Below are positions 11,601-23,673 of a stretch of DNA of 64,000 bases, one piece after another. Each line of letters begins with the position of its first letter. The first letter of the stretch is position 1. The translations under genes and the position numbers were made by a program. The notes under the pieces were generated by a model, which was not told where the DNA came from, did not search any database, and worked only from the letters and a program-made list of their open reading frames with translations. The DNA comes from Anagrus nilaparvatae (taxonomy: Eukaryota; Arthropoda; Insecta; Hymenoptera; Mymaridae). The stretch is taken from the NCBI GenBank assembly GCA_022575985.1, contig JAKSXM010000137.1:21904001-21968000 (forward strand), written 5' to 3'.

Positions 11601-14600
11601 AACCCAAAATACAATTTTGAATTTTTCGAAAATCGGTTTTTTGATCATAAAAAAATATACCATTCTTAAATTTTTTTTATATCCATGGTGTAGTAGAACA
11701 CCATATTTTTCAATTTCCTAGAAACCAATCTCTAATATCCAGAATATACAAACTACGCCGTTTACCAGCACCTTAAGTATATTAAAAAAGCAAAAATATG
11801 TAGAAAGCGCGGATAAACGGCAGTAACAAAAAGAATGATTGAAACTGCAGAATGGTATTTATCGATAAAAATCAGTTTGATAACTAGGCCCTTACATATT
11901 TGCACAATAGTAAACTTAAAAAAAAAAAAAACTATAGCAGTTATAAAAAAGTGGTAGACGATTTTGAATTTTCAGGTATTAGAAAGTGATCCCTTCTTCA
12001 AAAGATTTTCTAGAATATTTTCCCAGGTATTTTCCTAGTAATTTTTTCCCAAGCAATAAAAAGACTTTTTTTTGGAAAATTTTGTGCTAAGAATAAAAAT
12101 TGTCGCTATTTATTATTTAAATTACCTGGATCTACTCATATGAACTCGAGTACTGTAAATATATAAATGCAACGAAAATGTATACAAAGTAAAAAAAAAG
12201 TACTACTTTTTATCGATAAAAAAAGTAGCAGAGAATTTTCTCTCTAAAAAGTTAAATATATATATTCGTATAAAAGTTAAATGAAAATAAACCAAAAAAT
12301 AAAATTAAATTAGCGTTTTATAAATATATTTAAAAAGAGTTAAAAAAAAAACCCTTCTAAAAACGAAATTTAAAATCGACTTATTTCACCTATTCTATAC
12401 ATTAATATATTCTTTAGTATTATTATTTGCCCCTTTTGGTTTTCAATTTTGGGTACTAAAACATTCAAAGCACGTCGTTTTTACTATATACAGTAACCAA
12501 CCCCTCGAAATCGTTATTTTATGTACATCGTTTTTAATAGCTTGTGAAATTTACGAAAGAAAATTATATATATTTTTTTTTCTTCAAGTTTTTTCTTTTA
12601 AATTAACTGAAAATTGTTGAATAGACGATTAATGAATAATAATTTTATTCAATCTTAAATACATAATGGTTCGCTGTATGGATATTTATATAATTTAAGC
12701 ACAAAGTTGAATAAAAAATAGCAATTATACTTTTTATTATTTTCGAATAAAAGAAATATCAAAAGCTTTTAGAGTAGAAAGAGATTAAAGAAATAGAAAA
12801 TAAAAATAGTTATGTAAAATTTTTTTTAACGAAAATCAACTTTGTAAATGTTAAAACTCAATCACCCGAATACATATTTTAACATTATAAAAAGGGATTG
12901 TGTATGACAAGAATTTTAGTTCAATTTCTTTTATTTTTATGCTACATTTCTCGTTTACATGCATTCAATAAAAAATTCTTTATCTCTTAAAACTGTATAA
13001 ATTGACAAACGATTTTTGACAAATAGTATTTTATAACATGAGTAAGATGTGTTATTTTATTTTTAAATCGAATTTTTCGTTTTATTAAAATATTTTTCTA
13101 CTAAAAGCAAAAAGAAATAAATTTTGAATTGAAATAAAGAAATTACTGTTTTAATTAATTTAGTTAAAAAATGTACTGTAAAATAAAAAGAAAATTTCTT
13201 TTTTTTATTGTGAATCAATTATTCACATAAAAAGTATTGCCTTGTAGCAAAAAAAAAAGCTGGAAAAAAAGTTTGTAAAATATAAAACATTAGTTTATTT
13301 TTCAATAAGAACAAAAAGTTTAATCGCTTCCAGCTACATATGAGAATGAGTAGTTGGTGAGAAGTTTTCATGATTGTATGAGTTTCTGTTGTAATATGTT
13401 CATATCACCTATGCAATTTTATACTCACTAGGGAAGAAAAGAAATTAGCAAATTTTAAAAAAACTTTGCTTTTAAAAGAACAAAAATAAGTACTTTTAGC
13501 CAATTTCTAGTTGCATGGGACTTTTCAATTTTTAAAAAAGTACAAAAGTTAATATTTTTGCAGTTTATATCTGGGTCATGTTTCTGCGTCTTTAATGTAA
13601 TTCATAAAATTTTATGCTAATAATTTGCTTTAAAAATTATTTTAGCAAATTTTAGCCTCTTAATACTTATTTTTAATAATTTTCGTTTATTGCGTTCATT
13701 ATATGCATCAACGGGATTTTAAGTATAAAAAATGCTGCCAAATTGAATCAAAGGAACCAAAAATTTTTATCCATCAAAACTTAAAAAATATCTTAAGCAG
13801 GCAAAAACTGGCGTCAAAACTTTTTTGCCCTTCGTACTTAAAATATGGGTAAAAAAAATTTAATTTTCAGAAGTAATAAAGAACTCCAAGTATCAAAATA
13901 TTTTAGCTTAAATAGACGAAAAATTATTAATAAAAAATATAATAAACCAGTTTTTAGCAACATTAATCATAAATAAAAATAAAAATCATCACTTATTTAC
14001 AAATACTTTCACGCATTACTAAATTTATTTATAATTAATTAAAAAAAGGAAATAAAATATTATATATCTGATATATATCGAAAGTAGAGTGACTAGCTTT
14101 CAACATAATGCATAATCAACTAATTGATATAGGTAAGCAATAAAGTAACAGTTACTATTTTTAAGCAAAAAATATTTCAAAGTGGGGGATAAAATGAATG
14201 AAATTTTAAAATTACAAACATCGTAACGTTTCTCTTTTTACTATAAGGAAGATGGGCATTAACTGATATATTTTTATATATTATAGCATGTACGTAGACG
14301 TGTAGAAGTGACTTTCCATATATAAAGCTTAGATTACAGTTTAGAAAGCAACAGTTTATGTTTAACCGTCTCAATAATATAATTAAATAAAATTTTTTTA
14401 AAATGTTTATTAAGGTACACATTTGTTTGCTTTTTTTTTATTTATTATATTCAATATCAAAATGAGTGCTTATTTTTATTTATATGCATTAATTTATTGA
14501 TTTAATTTAAAAAAACTGTGAATATTTTTGTTACAATAAAAAAATACAAATGTAATAAATATTTCAATTTATTTTTTGTGTTATTAAAATTATTGTGCTG

Positions 14601-16091
14601 TTTTATTTTATACATTTTATGCAAAAAGTTTTTAATTAACGATTGGGTATTCGACTTTGTTTTTTTATTTAATACCAGTGAATTAGTGTTTTTTATTTTG
14701 TTTTTTTTTTATGTACAACAAAACTAGCTGTTTACCCTTATGCAAAAAAATAAATATGGGTTTTGATATTTTTATATGAGTATATTTTTGATTAAAAAAA
14801 ATTTTTTTTTTTAGGGATAAATAATTAAATAAAATATAAATTTTTAGACTTTTTAGCCTCGTATAAATATTAAACAAACAAGTGAACTCAATAAGTAGAT
14901 GCTTTTTTTGGCCATGTTATAAACTGATAAGTCAGTGGCAGAATTAAATGATTGCTAACATTGTTATTTTTTTAATAAAAGTTGAAATATGACATTCATC
15001 CTTTATTTTTGTTCAAATTTTGTTATTTCAGTATTTTTTTCTCGATAATTGCTTGTTATTCTCAAGCTCTGAAAGAGCAACTATTTTGAATGAATCAAGT
15101 GCACATCTCAAGTCTTGCTTATTTTGCAAAAAATACTAATGAAATAAATTTCATGGATTTTCGCTTATCATGTATTGAAACTTCGCTCAATAAATTGTGT
15201 TTAATATGTAAATAAAAAGAGATGTAATTTTGGGGATCTTATTTTTTTGTTACATGGTACCTCATTTTACATTAATGATCGAAAATCCAAGAGATTTTAC
15301 TTGAATTTTATTTATGCATACAAACATTAATAAACTTAAATTTTGTTAGCCTCATAAAATTTTTTTCAATTGTATCCATTAATAAATATATTTGGATTTA
15401 ATTTTTTAAAATTAAGTTTAGCATATTTTAATTAGAATTTTGTTAATACTCGAAGACTTAATTAAAAAATTATAAGTAAATTATGTATTTATTTATATGA
15501 ATAAAATTTTTTGTAACACAAAAAATCCAATAATTAAGAAAAAAAAATTAAATTTTCATATTTTTAATTTTTATATGTTTACCTATTTAAAAAATTTTTA
15601 GTATATATATTAGACTGGTTCAAAATTGTTTAAAATTGAAATTTATAAAGATTTTATTAATATTTTTAGAAAATCCAACAGGCTAATATTTAATTCAGCA
15701 TTTTTTATAAAAAAAAAAATTAATTTAAATTTGTAAGTTTTTTATTTATGCTAGCTGACGTTAAAAACAGTTAGAGTGGATCAAACAATCCAATATACAT
15801 ACAAATATGCCTTTTGGATAATCTAATTTAATTCAAAATTTATTCAGGTCATTTAAACGATTATAAAAGCTTAAGTTTAAAATACGAAAACAAACTGATA
15901 TAGTTTTCTTCGGTGTAAAGAAGAGCTTCGCTCTATAATAATTAAGTGAAAATTCAAATTTTTTACAAAAAAGTTTGTTTACTTTTAACTTGACACTTTC
16001 AAATTTTCATATTTTAATGTACGGGAATAGCGTATAAGAAACTTTACTTGTGCTATTTACATTTATTTTGATACTTAAAGTTTAATATAAT
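11601..16091. other. AT-rich DNA upstream of the cuticle gene
   Basis: This stretch of about 4.5 kb holds no recognisable coding exon. If the cuticle gene uses a distant first exon, it would lie here or further upstream, and this would be intron. At 15905-15930 the reverse complement of the RepC end motif (AGAGCTTCGCTCTATAATAA) is present. Open frames at 14177-14422, 14518-14727 and 14683-14877 are low-complexity. Confidence 0.5.
15905..15935 (-). repeat. RepC terminal motif, isolated
   Basis: On the - strand this reads TTATTATAGAGCGAAGCTCT, the same phrase that opens RepC at 32868 and 44452. AGAGC-GAA-GCTCT is a small stem-loop. The flank beyond it (TCTTTACACC) does not match the other copies, so only the end motif is shared. 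Confidence 0.5.
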
Positions 16092-16139
16092 ATGGAAATT
16101 AAAAACAAAGCTAATTTCCTGCAGCAGAAAAATTTATGT
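16092..16139 (+). CDS. Candidate first coding exon of the cuticle gene
   Basis: An ATG at 16092 opens a 16-codon frame (MEIKNKANFLQQKNLC) ending at a GTAAAT donor at 16140. GTAAAT is also the donor used at 16552. Removing the 84-bp segment 16140-16223 joins it in phase 0 to exon 16224-16551. The product would have a basic/polar N-terminus before the hydrophobic core of the signal peptide, longer than most. Against it, the exon lacks the usual AG before the donor and many insect cuticle genes use a shorter and more distant first exon. It is listed because it is the nearest in-phase option. Confidence 0.28.
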
Positions 16140-16223
16140 GTAAATAAATTGAAAATAAATTTTATCTGCTTTTGAATAATTAATCTTATAACTTGAATAA
16201 TTAATAAAATGACATTTTTTTAG

Positions 16224-17948
16224 GTAATATCAAATTCATTGGGAATTTTATTAATATTAATAAAGTTATCAGAATCTGCTTACGTTGGTTATGGTAAGGA
16301 CGACTACCATCATCATTCAGTAGCAAGTTCATACATGCATTTTCATGGTCCAGTTGAAGGCGAAGAACATGAAATACAAGTACCACACGTTGAATTACTT
16401 TACGATCACGGTAGTCATAAAAATCATTTGCATCAAGGACACGTAAAAGGTCACACTTTTGATTACAAAGCACATCCAAAATATGAATACTCTTATGGTG
16501 TCAAAGATTCTCATACTGGTGATTTTCATAGTCAGAAAGAACATCGTGATGGTAAATATTTTTATATTTTTTATTATTTACTTTCTTTTATTTTTTTTTT
16601 ATAACCTTTTTTTATTTATATGTACACCAGTATATCGTACAAAAGAGACATTTTTATTACCATATATAAAACTCGACATGGTAGTTATAAAGATTTTATG
16701 CGTTATAATTACTGATTTTTTTTTTTTTAATTTTTTTATACATATTTTACGGTAATAATTCATTTACCCATATAAAAAAAGTGAATAATAAAAAAAAATA
16801 AAATATTTCTTTTGTCGTTAAGTGTAATTTAAAGCGATAATTATTATTAAAATTCAAATAAAAATAAATAAATGATAGGCTTTCACTTATTTTAATAACA
16901 CGCATGTAAATATTTTAATATTATAATTTTAGTCGTAATTAGATTATTTATATTCAACAGTCCAGTGACTTTCAACTGGACGAAAGTTTATTTTGAGATT
17001 TAGAAATTTTGGCCCTTCGGGTCCTTAGTGGTTTATGCCCTCCGAAAATCTATTCCTCGAGTAAGCTTCTTAGAAAAATAGCACCAAATGAAAATTAATT
17101 CAGTTACTGCTGCTTCCCTTGAAAAACCCTTTTCCGCCCAGTTAATACCATAAGGGCTAGGGTTAATGCATAAACTTTTCAATAAAATTTGCTATTTTTA
17201 TAATTTACCTCTCCCTATAAACATGTTCCATATTAATAAATTTTGAGCATGACTACAAAAAAAAATTTTTATTAAAGTTCAATGTATCTTCCCATATATA
17301 GACAATATAGATTTATTACTTTGAGCAACTTTAAAATTTATAATAATTACATGTAATGTTAGAAAAAATTTAATAATAAATTTTATACTCACTCAGTTCA
17401 ATTTATACATAAAATTTATAATAAAATTAAAAAAAAAAAAATAATATTTTGATATAATTTATTGAATATATTTCGTTCAGAAAATAAATGTAATTTTTTT
17501 AATAATTTAATATTTACTTTTTTTAAAAATTACAAATTTAATAACGTGATAATAATAATTATTATTATTTACATCATTGACTCTGACAGTTTCCTTATCG
17601 ATATTTTAATTACATTTAAAAAAAAAGTTGCGTTTATTAAAACATTTTACTCATAAACAAATATACACGTTGGAAAAAAGATTTTAGAAAGTAAAAATTG
17701 TTATTAATGTTTATTATCTGTTCTATATAGGTAGTAGTGTAACAGGTGAATATAGTATAAAAGAACCAAGCGGAAATGTTCGTGTTGTTACTTACACAGC
17801 AGATAAAGATGGTTTTCGTGCTGTTGTACATAATTCTGGTAAAAATGTTATACCAGTTGCAAGTTATCCTGATAATTCAAAAGGTCATGAACGTATATCA
17901 AATGAAGAAGAACAGCAATATTTACAAGAATATCCAGTTTCATTTTGA
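16224..17948 (+). CDS. RR-2 cuticular protein (CPR family), two exons, 5' end incomplete
   Basis: This gene encodes a secreted structural protein that would bind chitin in the insect exocuticle. Exons are 16224-16551 and 17731-17948, totalling 546 bases: 181 codons plus a TGA at 17946. The first exon follows a T-rich tract ending in TTTTTTTAG, and a stop codon lies directly in frame before it, so the start Met must be on an upstream exon. Counting from the first codon of 16224: residues 1-19 are a hydrophobic signal segment (LGILLILIKL core, SESA c-region). Residues 26-79 form a histidine-rich linker with 13 His. Residues about 85-146 are the Rebers-Riddiford chitin-binding domain, showing YEYSYGVKD, HTGD, SQKEHRDG, VTGEYS, VTYTAD and GF-AVV. 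That is the RR-2 subtype, usual in hard cuticle. The tail ends SNEEEQQYLQEYPVSF. The intron splits the Gly codon of HRDG after its first base. No frameshift or stop breaks the domain. Family confidence is high; the exact orthologue is unknown. Confidence 0.95.
16552..17730 (+). other. Phase-1 intron of the RR-2 cuticle gene, with a repeat patch
   Basis: The intron begins GTAAATATTT and ends TTCTATATAG, a good donor/acceptor pair, and splits a Gly codon after its first base. Its length is 1179 bp. From about 16955 to 17250 the composition changes to a less AT-rich patch. This patch starts with a small inverted repeat (GTCCAGT ... ACTGGAC) and ends with the reverse complement of the RepA opening motif (TACCTCTCCCTATAAACATG near 17208). 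The patch looks like a transposon remnant inside the intron. Confidence 0.85.
16955..17250 (-). repeat. Repeat patch in the cuticle gene intron, with RepA fragment
   Basis: GTCCAGTGACTTTCAACTGG forms a seven-base-pair stem near the left edge, followed by CCCTTCGGGTCC and CCGCCCAGTTAATACC. The right edge reads TACCTCTCCCTATAAACATG then TTCC, which on the - strand is the RepA start (compare 829 and 24713). The interior does not match the other RepA copies by eye, so this may be a second element abutting a RepA end. Confidence 0.45.
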
Positions 17949-18859
17949 GATAAATAATTGAATTTTATGTGATTTTTTTTTTCTTCAGAAAATTAAGAAA
18001 TATATATATTTATGGGTGATATCTTGTCAAAGTAAACAAAAATAGTGAAATTGCAAATAATTTTATTTTTTTACATTATTTTGCATTGAAGTGATAAATT
18101 TTAAAAATACTAAAGTTTATTTAAAATTAATATGAAATCATTTTCAAAAGAATTTTTTATAAATCTAACAGTTAAAAAAATACTCTGCTTTTCGACCATA
18201 GTATGAATGTTTACAATGTAACTTCTATAAGCACGAGGCTCAATTGTACCTAACGCTAATTTTTACTTTACTAGGTTAACGCACAAAATTTTTGTAAAAT
18301 AAAAAGATTAGAAATAATTTTATGAGATATCACCCTGAGTTAAAACGTAAGTCATGTATATATTATTGTAAAAAATTTAATTGTTAATATTATTATTTTT
18401 TCAACTGTTCTTCTCTGTTAAGCTTACAGAAGCTCTCTCTTCAATATCGCTTCAACTTTTTTTTTTGCTTATGAACGTAGGTAAACTTTTCTAAATTCTC
18501 TGATTTAATGTACCTTGTTTCCAATAGTGAATTTTAGCTTTTTCAAGGTTTTTCTTTCTAAAAATTTTAATAACTTTTTATTAAGTATTGTTTATAATAC
18601 GTCAAATATTTTGTCTAATGTAATATTATTTTTAAAAAATAAGAGGCGTGTATAGATGCTTGTAAATATATATTTAAAAAATTTACTATTTAATTTTTTT
18701 ATACACAATTTATTTTTTATGTAAATTACTTATTGTGTGAATAATAAGCAATAAAATATATAATTAAAAAAAGATATTTAAAAAAAAATTATTTTCATTT
18801 TATTTTTTTATTGTTAAAGTAAAATTTTTGTACAGATTTTTAAAAATGAAGCACCTGAC
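17949..18859 (+). other. 3' flank of the cuticle gene
   Basis: AT-rich sequence follows the stop codon and probably contains the 3' UTR. An AATAAA hexamer lies at about 18298 and others at about 18748, so polyadenylation could occur at either. No further exon is visible. The remainder up to RepD has no recognised feature. Confidence 0.45.
18298..18303 (+). terminator. Candidate polyadenylation signal of the cuticle gene
   Basis: AATAAA lies about 350 bases past the stop codon. In DNA this AT-rich the hexamer is common by chance, so the assignment rests on position only. Confidence 0.25.
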
Positions 18860-19515
18860 CCAATTTTAGGAAATGGATCCGGTTGATTCAAGAAATCCTT
18901 TACAAACGATAATTCTAGATATTCGTATACTCTCATAGGAAAAAATTAAGGATTACGTCCTAAAATAAAAATTTTGGCGTTTTTTGTATTTTTTGGCAAC
19001 AAAAATTTTGAGAAAAAAAGTTTTGAAAAAATTAAGTATCAGGTCCAAAAAATTAATATAAACAATATTTCTAAAACTAGTACTTCCACAGAAATAAATA
19101 AAGTACTGCATCCATTAAGAAAAAAAAATTAGTATTTTTTGTATTTTTTGTTGAAAAAAATTTTGAGAAAAAAATTTTCAAAAAATTAGTTATCAGATTC
19201 GAGATATCGAGTAAAAATCGTACTTTCAAATATAAGTACTTTCATGGAAATAAATGAGGTATTACATCCAAATTAAAAATAAAAAAAAGTAGTTTGAGAT
19301 TTTTTGATGAAATATTTTTGAAAAAAAAATTAATCTTAATTCCATAATGGTTGTGAAATTTCACCGGTTACATACATACACACACACACACACATACAGA
19401 CTTTTTTTAAAAACCGGTTTTTTAGCTTCCTGAGGTCCCAAAACGTGCTTATATGCCAAAAAATCAAAAATTAAAATTTGACCCATCACAATGGTTCCTC
19501 TATGAGGAACCAAAA
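18860..19515 (+). repeat. RepD copy 1: ~150-bp minisatellite, CA run and hairpin
   Basis: The phrase for 'AAATAAA(T)-AGGTA-TTAC-TCC' recurs at about 18951, 19098 and 19256, a period near 150 bp, with TTTTTTGTATTTTTTG and AATTTTGAGAAAAAAA between. The same unit occurs at 37187-37510. Here it is followed by a CA microsatellite (19377-19395), the phrase AAACCGGTTTTTTAGCTTCC, and a perfect hairpin GGTTCCTC-TAT-GAGGAACC at 19493-19511. No coding frame is present. Confidence 0.75.
19377..19395. repeat. (CA)n microsatellite
   Basis: A short CA run flanked by CATACATA and ACATACAGAC sits inside RepD. It is probably part of the mobile unit, not an independent expansion. Confidence 0.8.
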
Positions 19516-21852
19516 TATGTGTTTCCTTTAAAAATTACTTAATTTAATAAAAAAACCTAATAAAAGTCTATTAAACGAAAATTTAAGTCTATTAAAAAAA
19601 ATGACAAAAAGTCAATATTGCAATTTAATACGTGAGATATTAAATAAAAAAATTTGAATGACACTGGATTAGAGGTGAAAGATTTTGCTTTCTATGTAAA
19701 ATAAAAATCATACCAGGAGTATTACACAATGCAGTATTATATATCCAAGCTAGAGCGTTACTTTTTTCTTTGAAAAAATAGAAAATGTTAAAAATCATAT
19801 AGCGAAGAGTTGATAAAATTATTTTGAAAATTTATAGATTCAAAGTACTTAATAATGAGTAATAAGTTTCATATTAAAAAATAGTCTTTAAAAAATGTAC
19901 GTTAGAGTTACAATCTTTATATTTTGTTTATATTATGTTCTTTCGCGTAAAAAAATCTAGCACTTGAAAAATTTTTTAAAAACTCAAAGATTAGTATAAG
20001 ATCGTTACTCAGTGAAGAGGATTATATATTCTTTACTTAAAAATACTTAATAAGGTAAAGTTAATTTTAAATTTGAAATTTTTATAAAATTGTAAAATAT
20101 TATAAATTTTTAGCCTTGATAATGAAGACTGAAAGTCTTTGAAACTTGGGCAATTTATTGAAAAAATGTAGCAAATAATTGTTAGCTAAAAATCAAATAT
20201 TTTTATTCAATAATAAATAAGGTACTTGTAACAGTACATGAACAATCACCAGTACTTGAAAGATCGTTCAGGATTTGATTTTTTTAATTATTATTTGTTA
20301 ATTTTGAATTTAAAAAATGGATAAATATTGAAGCTGAAGGATCGCAGCATAATTTAAAAAAAAATTTAAACGATTATTTTAAGAATCAACAGAAAAACAA
20401 GGAAATGAAAATTTTAGGTCGTTTAGGTACTGGAGCATTTTTTTATACACGGTTTTCCAATTTAAAATTCGGTAGTTCATGTACTGGTGCAAAAAACATG
20501 TCGTGAATATCACTTAATTTCACAAAATAAAATGCTAATTGGGACAAAATATTGTCCAAAATTTATACATTTCAAATTAATTTATACACTATGAAGCCAA
20601 TTTGTTAGTTTTCTCTAAATCGTAAAAAAATTTTAAAAAAGATTGTATTCATATAATATCAATTTATGGATTTATCAGAGAAAATTTACCTTAGAAAACC
20701 AATTGTGATCGAAAACAAAGAGGTAAATAACTGGATCGAGAATTCTAGGGAGTACAAAGTCAAAACTTTTCTTTAAAAATATTTCCTTCCAACAAAAGTA
20801 ATAAAAACGTACAAAAACTTCGTCTTCTGCCATAACCTAAATCTTTAACAAGTTTTAATGATTAAAGATTTAATATATTTTGTAAAATAATTCTGAAAAT
20901 TCTTAAAACTTTATAAACTTAAAATATATATAATAATGCATAGCATTAAATTATTACAATATAGTAAATAAATATAAACATCAAATCAATCATGTAAATG
21001 TTTTAAAACTTTTGTTTATCCAAAATAAATTGATTGAAACTATATTTTATATATAAAACTAAAGTTAAATTCGAACAGAATATAAGCTTGCAATTCAGTC
21101 ATCACTTTATATATATATATTATATATATATATTATATATATATATATAAGAATGTAACACAAAATATAACAAAACTGCTATTACAAAACTTTGTATTTT
21201 GTTTTGTTCATTCTATATAAGGAAGTTTATACCTATACATATATAATATATACAATAAAGAAACATCTTCTTATGGATTAAACTTTACTTTAAACTTTTT
21301 AATACACATAAAATACGTTCTTTATATTATATATAAATAATTTATCAACTCTTTATATATTCATTTATATAATTAATGTAATTTTTTGCTAGAATAAATT
21401 AAGAAAACTTTATTTATGAAATAAAGCTTCTTGGATTAGTCGAATATTTAAAATCAAGTTTTGTTCAACAGACATATTTATAAATCCAAAATATAAGAAA
21501 TTGTTTTTTGCCAGTTATATATTCAAAAACCTCAGTTGAATCTTCAGATGAACAAAATCTGATTCGTATCAACTGTTAAACAGGTAGGCATGAGACATTT
21601 TAATATAATTATCATTTATGATTATTTCGAATAGGAAAATTAAAATAATATTTTATTACTGGGTTATAATTTAGGGAGATCTGCTTACAAAAAACGAGTA
21701 CTTTGAGTTTGTGCTTTTAGTACCTTTTAAAATAAGGGGTTTTAAAATAAGTATTGTAACACACACATATATATAAATAAAAATTATTTAAGTTTAAATT
21801 TAAATGTACGCGTTATAATCAGCAAAATAGAAACTAATATTTTAGTATTAAG
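19516..21852. other. AT-rich intergenic DNA, nothing identified
   Basis: The stretch has no coding exon. It contains a TA-rich palindromic patch at about 21104-21150 (runs of TATATATA separated by TTA). Small palindromes around GTACTTG and GTACTGG occur near 20220-20490. No family could be named. Confidence 0.5.
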
Positions 21853-21863
21853 GTAACCACGCA

Positions 21864-21919
21864 CTGATGATGATGCTTTAAAGCATTGAAATGTGCATAT
21901 GTAACTTGTAGAGCACGTC
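21864..21919 (+). ncRNA. Hammerhead-ribozyme-like motif
   Basis: The conserved core strings of a hammerhead occur in order. CTGATGA is at 21864-21870. A hairpin follows (GATGCT-TTAA-AGCATT, 21872-21887, with one unpaired U before it). GAAA is at 21888-21891. A six-pair stem is then formed by A21891-C21896 (ATGTGC) with G21913-U21918 (GCACGT), closing a 16-base loop. The stem ends directly in a GUC triplet at 21917-21919, the usual cleavage site. The A15.1-U16.1 pair is present. Helix I is the weak point: the bases next to the core do not pair, and only GTAA (21853-21856) with TTAC (21922-21925) could, leaving a seven-base gap. It may be a decayed type I ribozyme such as those carried by Penelope-like elements, or a coincidence. 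No reverse transcriptase is nearby. Confidence 0.42.
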
Positions 21920-21925
21920 ATTTAC

Positions 21926-22446
21926 ACGATGATAAGAGGTTAAAATTTTGGTTTTAAATTCCAAGAATAAAAGTAATAAATTTGATAGGTTTCTGAAAAT
22001 TCTGTCCAAAAATATTTTAAACTTTCTGATTTTAACCAACATGTTATAATATTTTCTGACTGGTATCTGTTAACGCAAAATAAAAATCTAAATAATAAAA
22101 GTACTCCGGGAAAGTTATATTAATAAATTTTCATACTATAAATTAAAATATTTATTTATAAATCAACGATAAGTAGGTCATTTATAAAATAAAGCTTTCC
22201 TCAATCAATAATTGCGATAAATATGAAAATTGATCTTTTCAGAACATAATAATAATTATATTTATTTAAACAAACGAGAGATAAAGTTGATATCTCTTGA
22301 AATTGATTACTGTAAAGGGATATATAAGTAATTGACATATACGAATACTAAAATCCAATGAATAAGAGTAATAAAGGTATAACATATTATATGGATATCG
22401 TAATACCTCTTGAATGAATCCTTTATATTTCTATTTTGTATATTAC

Positions 22447-22494
<48 letters not shown>

Positions 22495-23390
22495 TCTATA
22501 AAGCGAATATTGGAAAATACTATTACTATTTACTGAGGTCACTAGTTCCATGCATCGTATTTTATATACATATATATTTATATATATATATATATGCGTA
22601 TGTGTTTTCTATACCCTTTATACATTTAAGCTCGATGATGTGCTTTAAAGCCTTGTGTTGTATCTGGCCAATGTGGCTTATATTATTTCAATATTTGCTA
22701 ATTACAGGTGAATATCTATCGTCAATCATATATAGAAAATTTACATGCACGTATTTAATATTTAATATGTATTAATATAAAAGCTACTAAAATAAATATC
22801 CAATTATATATTTGGTATTTCTTAATTTAACTGCATTTAAATAAATTTACTCTTTTAGCGCGACAAAATTAAATCAATCTAAAGCATATTAATTCAAGTA
22901 TCATTTAAAATTATGTTTTCAATTATATTTAGATATTGAATATTTGTGAGGATTTTTTGGCGTTGGAGGCAGCCAAAGAATATATTAGGCAATCATTATC
23001 TGCAATTTTAATAAGAATCAGTTGTATAAGATGGATACCCAGATGCACCATTGTTAGAAAAGATAGTTTTATAAGGTTCTTAGACTATGTGATATAAAAA
23101 TTTATTGAGTAATAGCTGTCATGGTGACATCTACGTAGTAAAATTAGATTAGGTACGAATTGTATGGTTACAATATGCATATTAAGTAACATCAAAGAAC
23201 AGGAAGTAAATAAGTGAAAAAAAAGACGCATAAATATCTATTTAGAAAATATATAAAGTACAAGAAAACACAAAAAATCATTATAGGAAATGAGCAATGG
23301 CAAAAATATGCGAATGTTTCAGTGTTATGGAATAATTCATTTAAATTATCCTCTTTAATTTTTTTTTTTAAATAATTGAACATTTATTTT
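21926..23390. other. AT-rich intergenic DNA with AT microsatellite
   Basis: The stretch holds the (AT)n run at 22449 and a second TA-rich patch near 22560-22600. At 22633-22655 GATGATGTGCTTTAAAGCCT resembles the helix II part of the hammerhead-like motif but lacks the GAAA. The 121-codon frame at 22410-22775 arises from the microsatellite. Confidence 0.5.
22449..22492. repeat. (AT)22 microsatellite
   Basis: An uninterrupted AT dinucleotide run. It creates a spurious open frame reading alternating Ile-Tyr. Confidence 0.95.
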
Positions 23391-23673
23391 GAGATTTGTT
23401 TTCCATCAATGGGTCCGTGTCACTTGGGAGTTCCTCGCAATCAAGGCAAATGAACAGGGAGCAGGTATGGTACAAGTGGGGTTTGTTCACATGACCCGAA
23501 AGCACTTTTCCACTCATAGTGCAAAGTATTAATAAGTATCATCAGTGGATTTTAGTTTTCTCAGGCAAAGTTCCCTAAGGCACGATGAAGAATGTTGAAT
23601 AGTGGAATTGGTAGACTTAGGATACTGGGAAACTTTTAAGTCTGGGCGCTCGCCGTTGTGCTGAGATATGCCA
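23391..23673. other. Mixed-composition DNA left of the GC-richer MITE
   Basis: The GC content rises sharply near 23395 and the text is complex (for example GGGTCCGTGTCACTTGGGAG). No open frame of note and no match elsewhere in the window were seen. It may be part of an older element into which the MITE at 23674 inserted. Confidence 0.4.

Noticed and set aside
14100..14140. ATG near 14109 with a GTAAGC donor at 14134, considered as first cuticle exon
   Set aside because: The phase does not match the exon at 16224 (it would shift the frame).
16201..16479. 92-codon - frame opposite the cuticle exon
   Set aside because: Shadow of the real exon on the + strand, whose RR-2 motifs and splice sites are clear.
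22410..22775. 121-codon + frame
   Set aside because: It is driven by the (AT)22 microsatellite and TA-rich flanks; no sequence of protein character.
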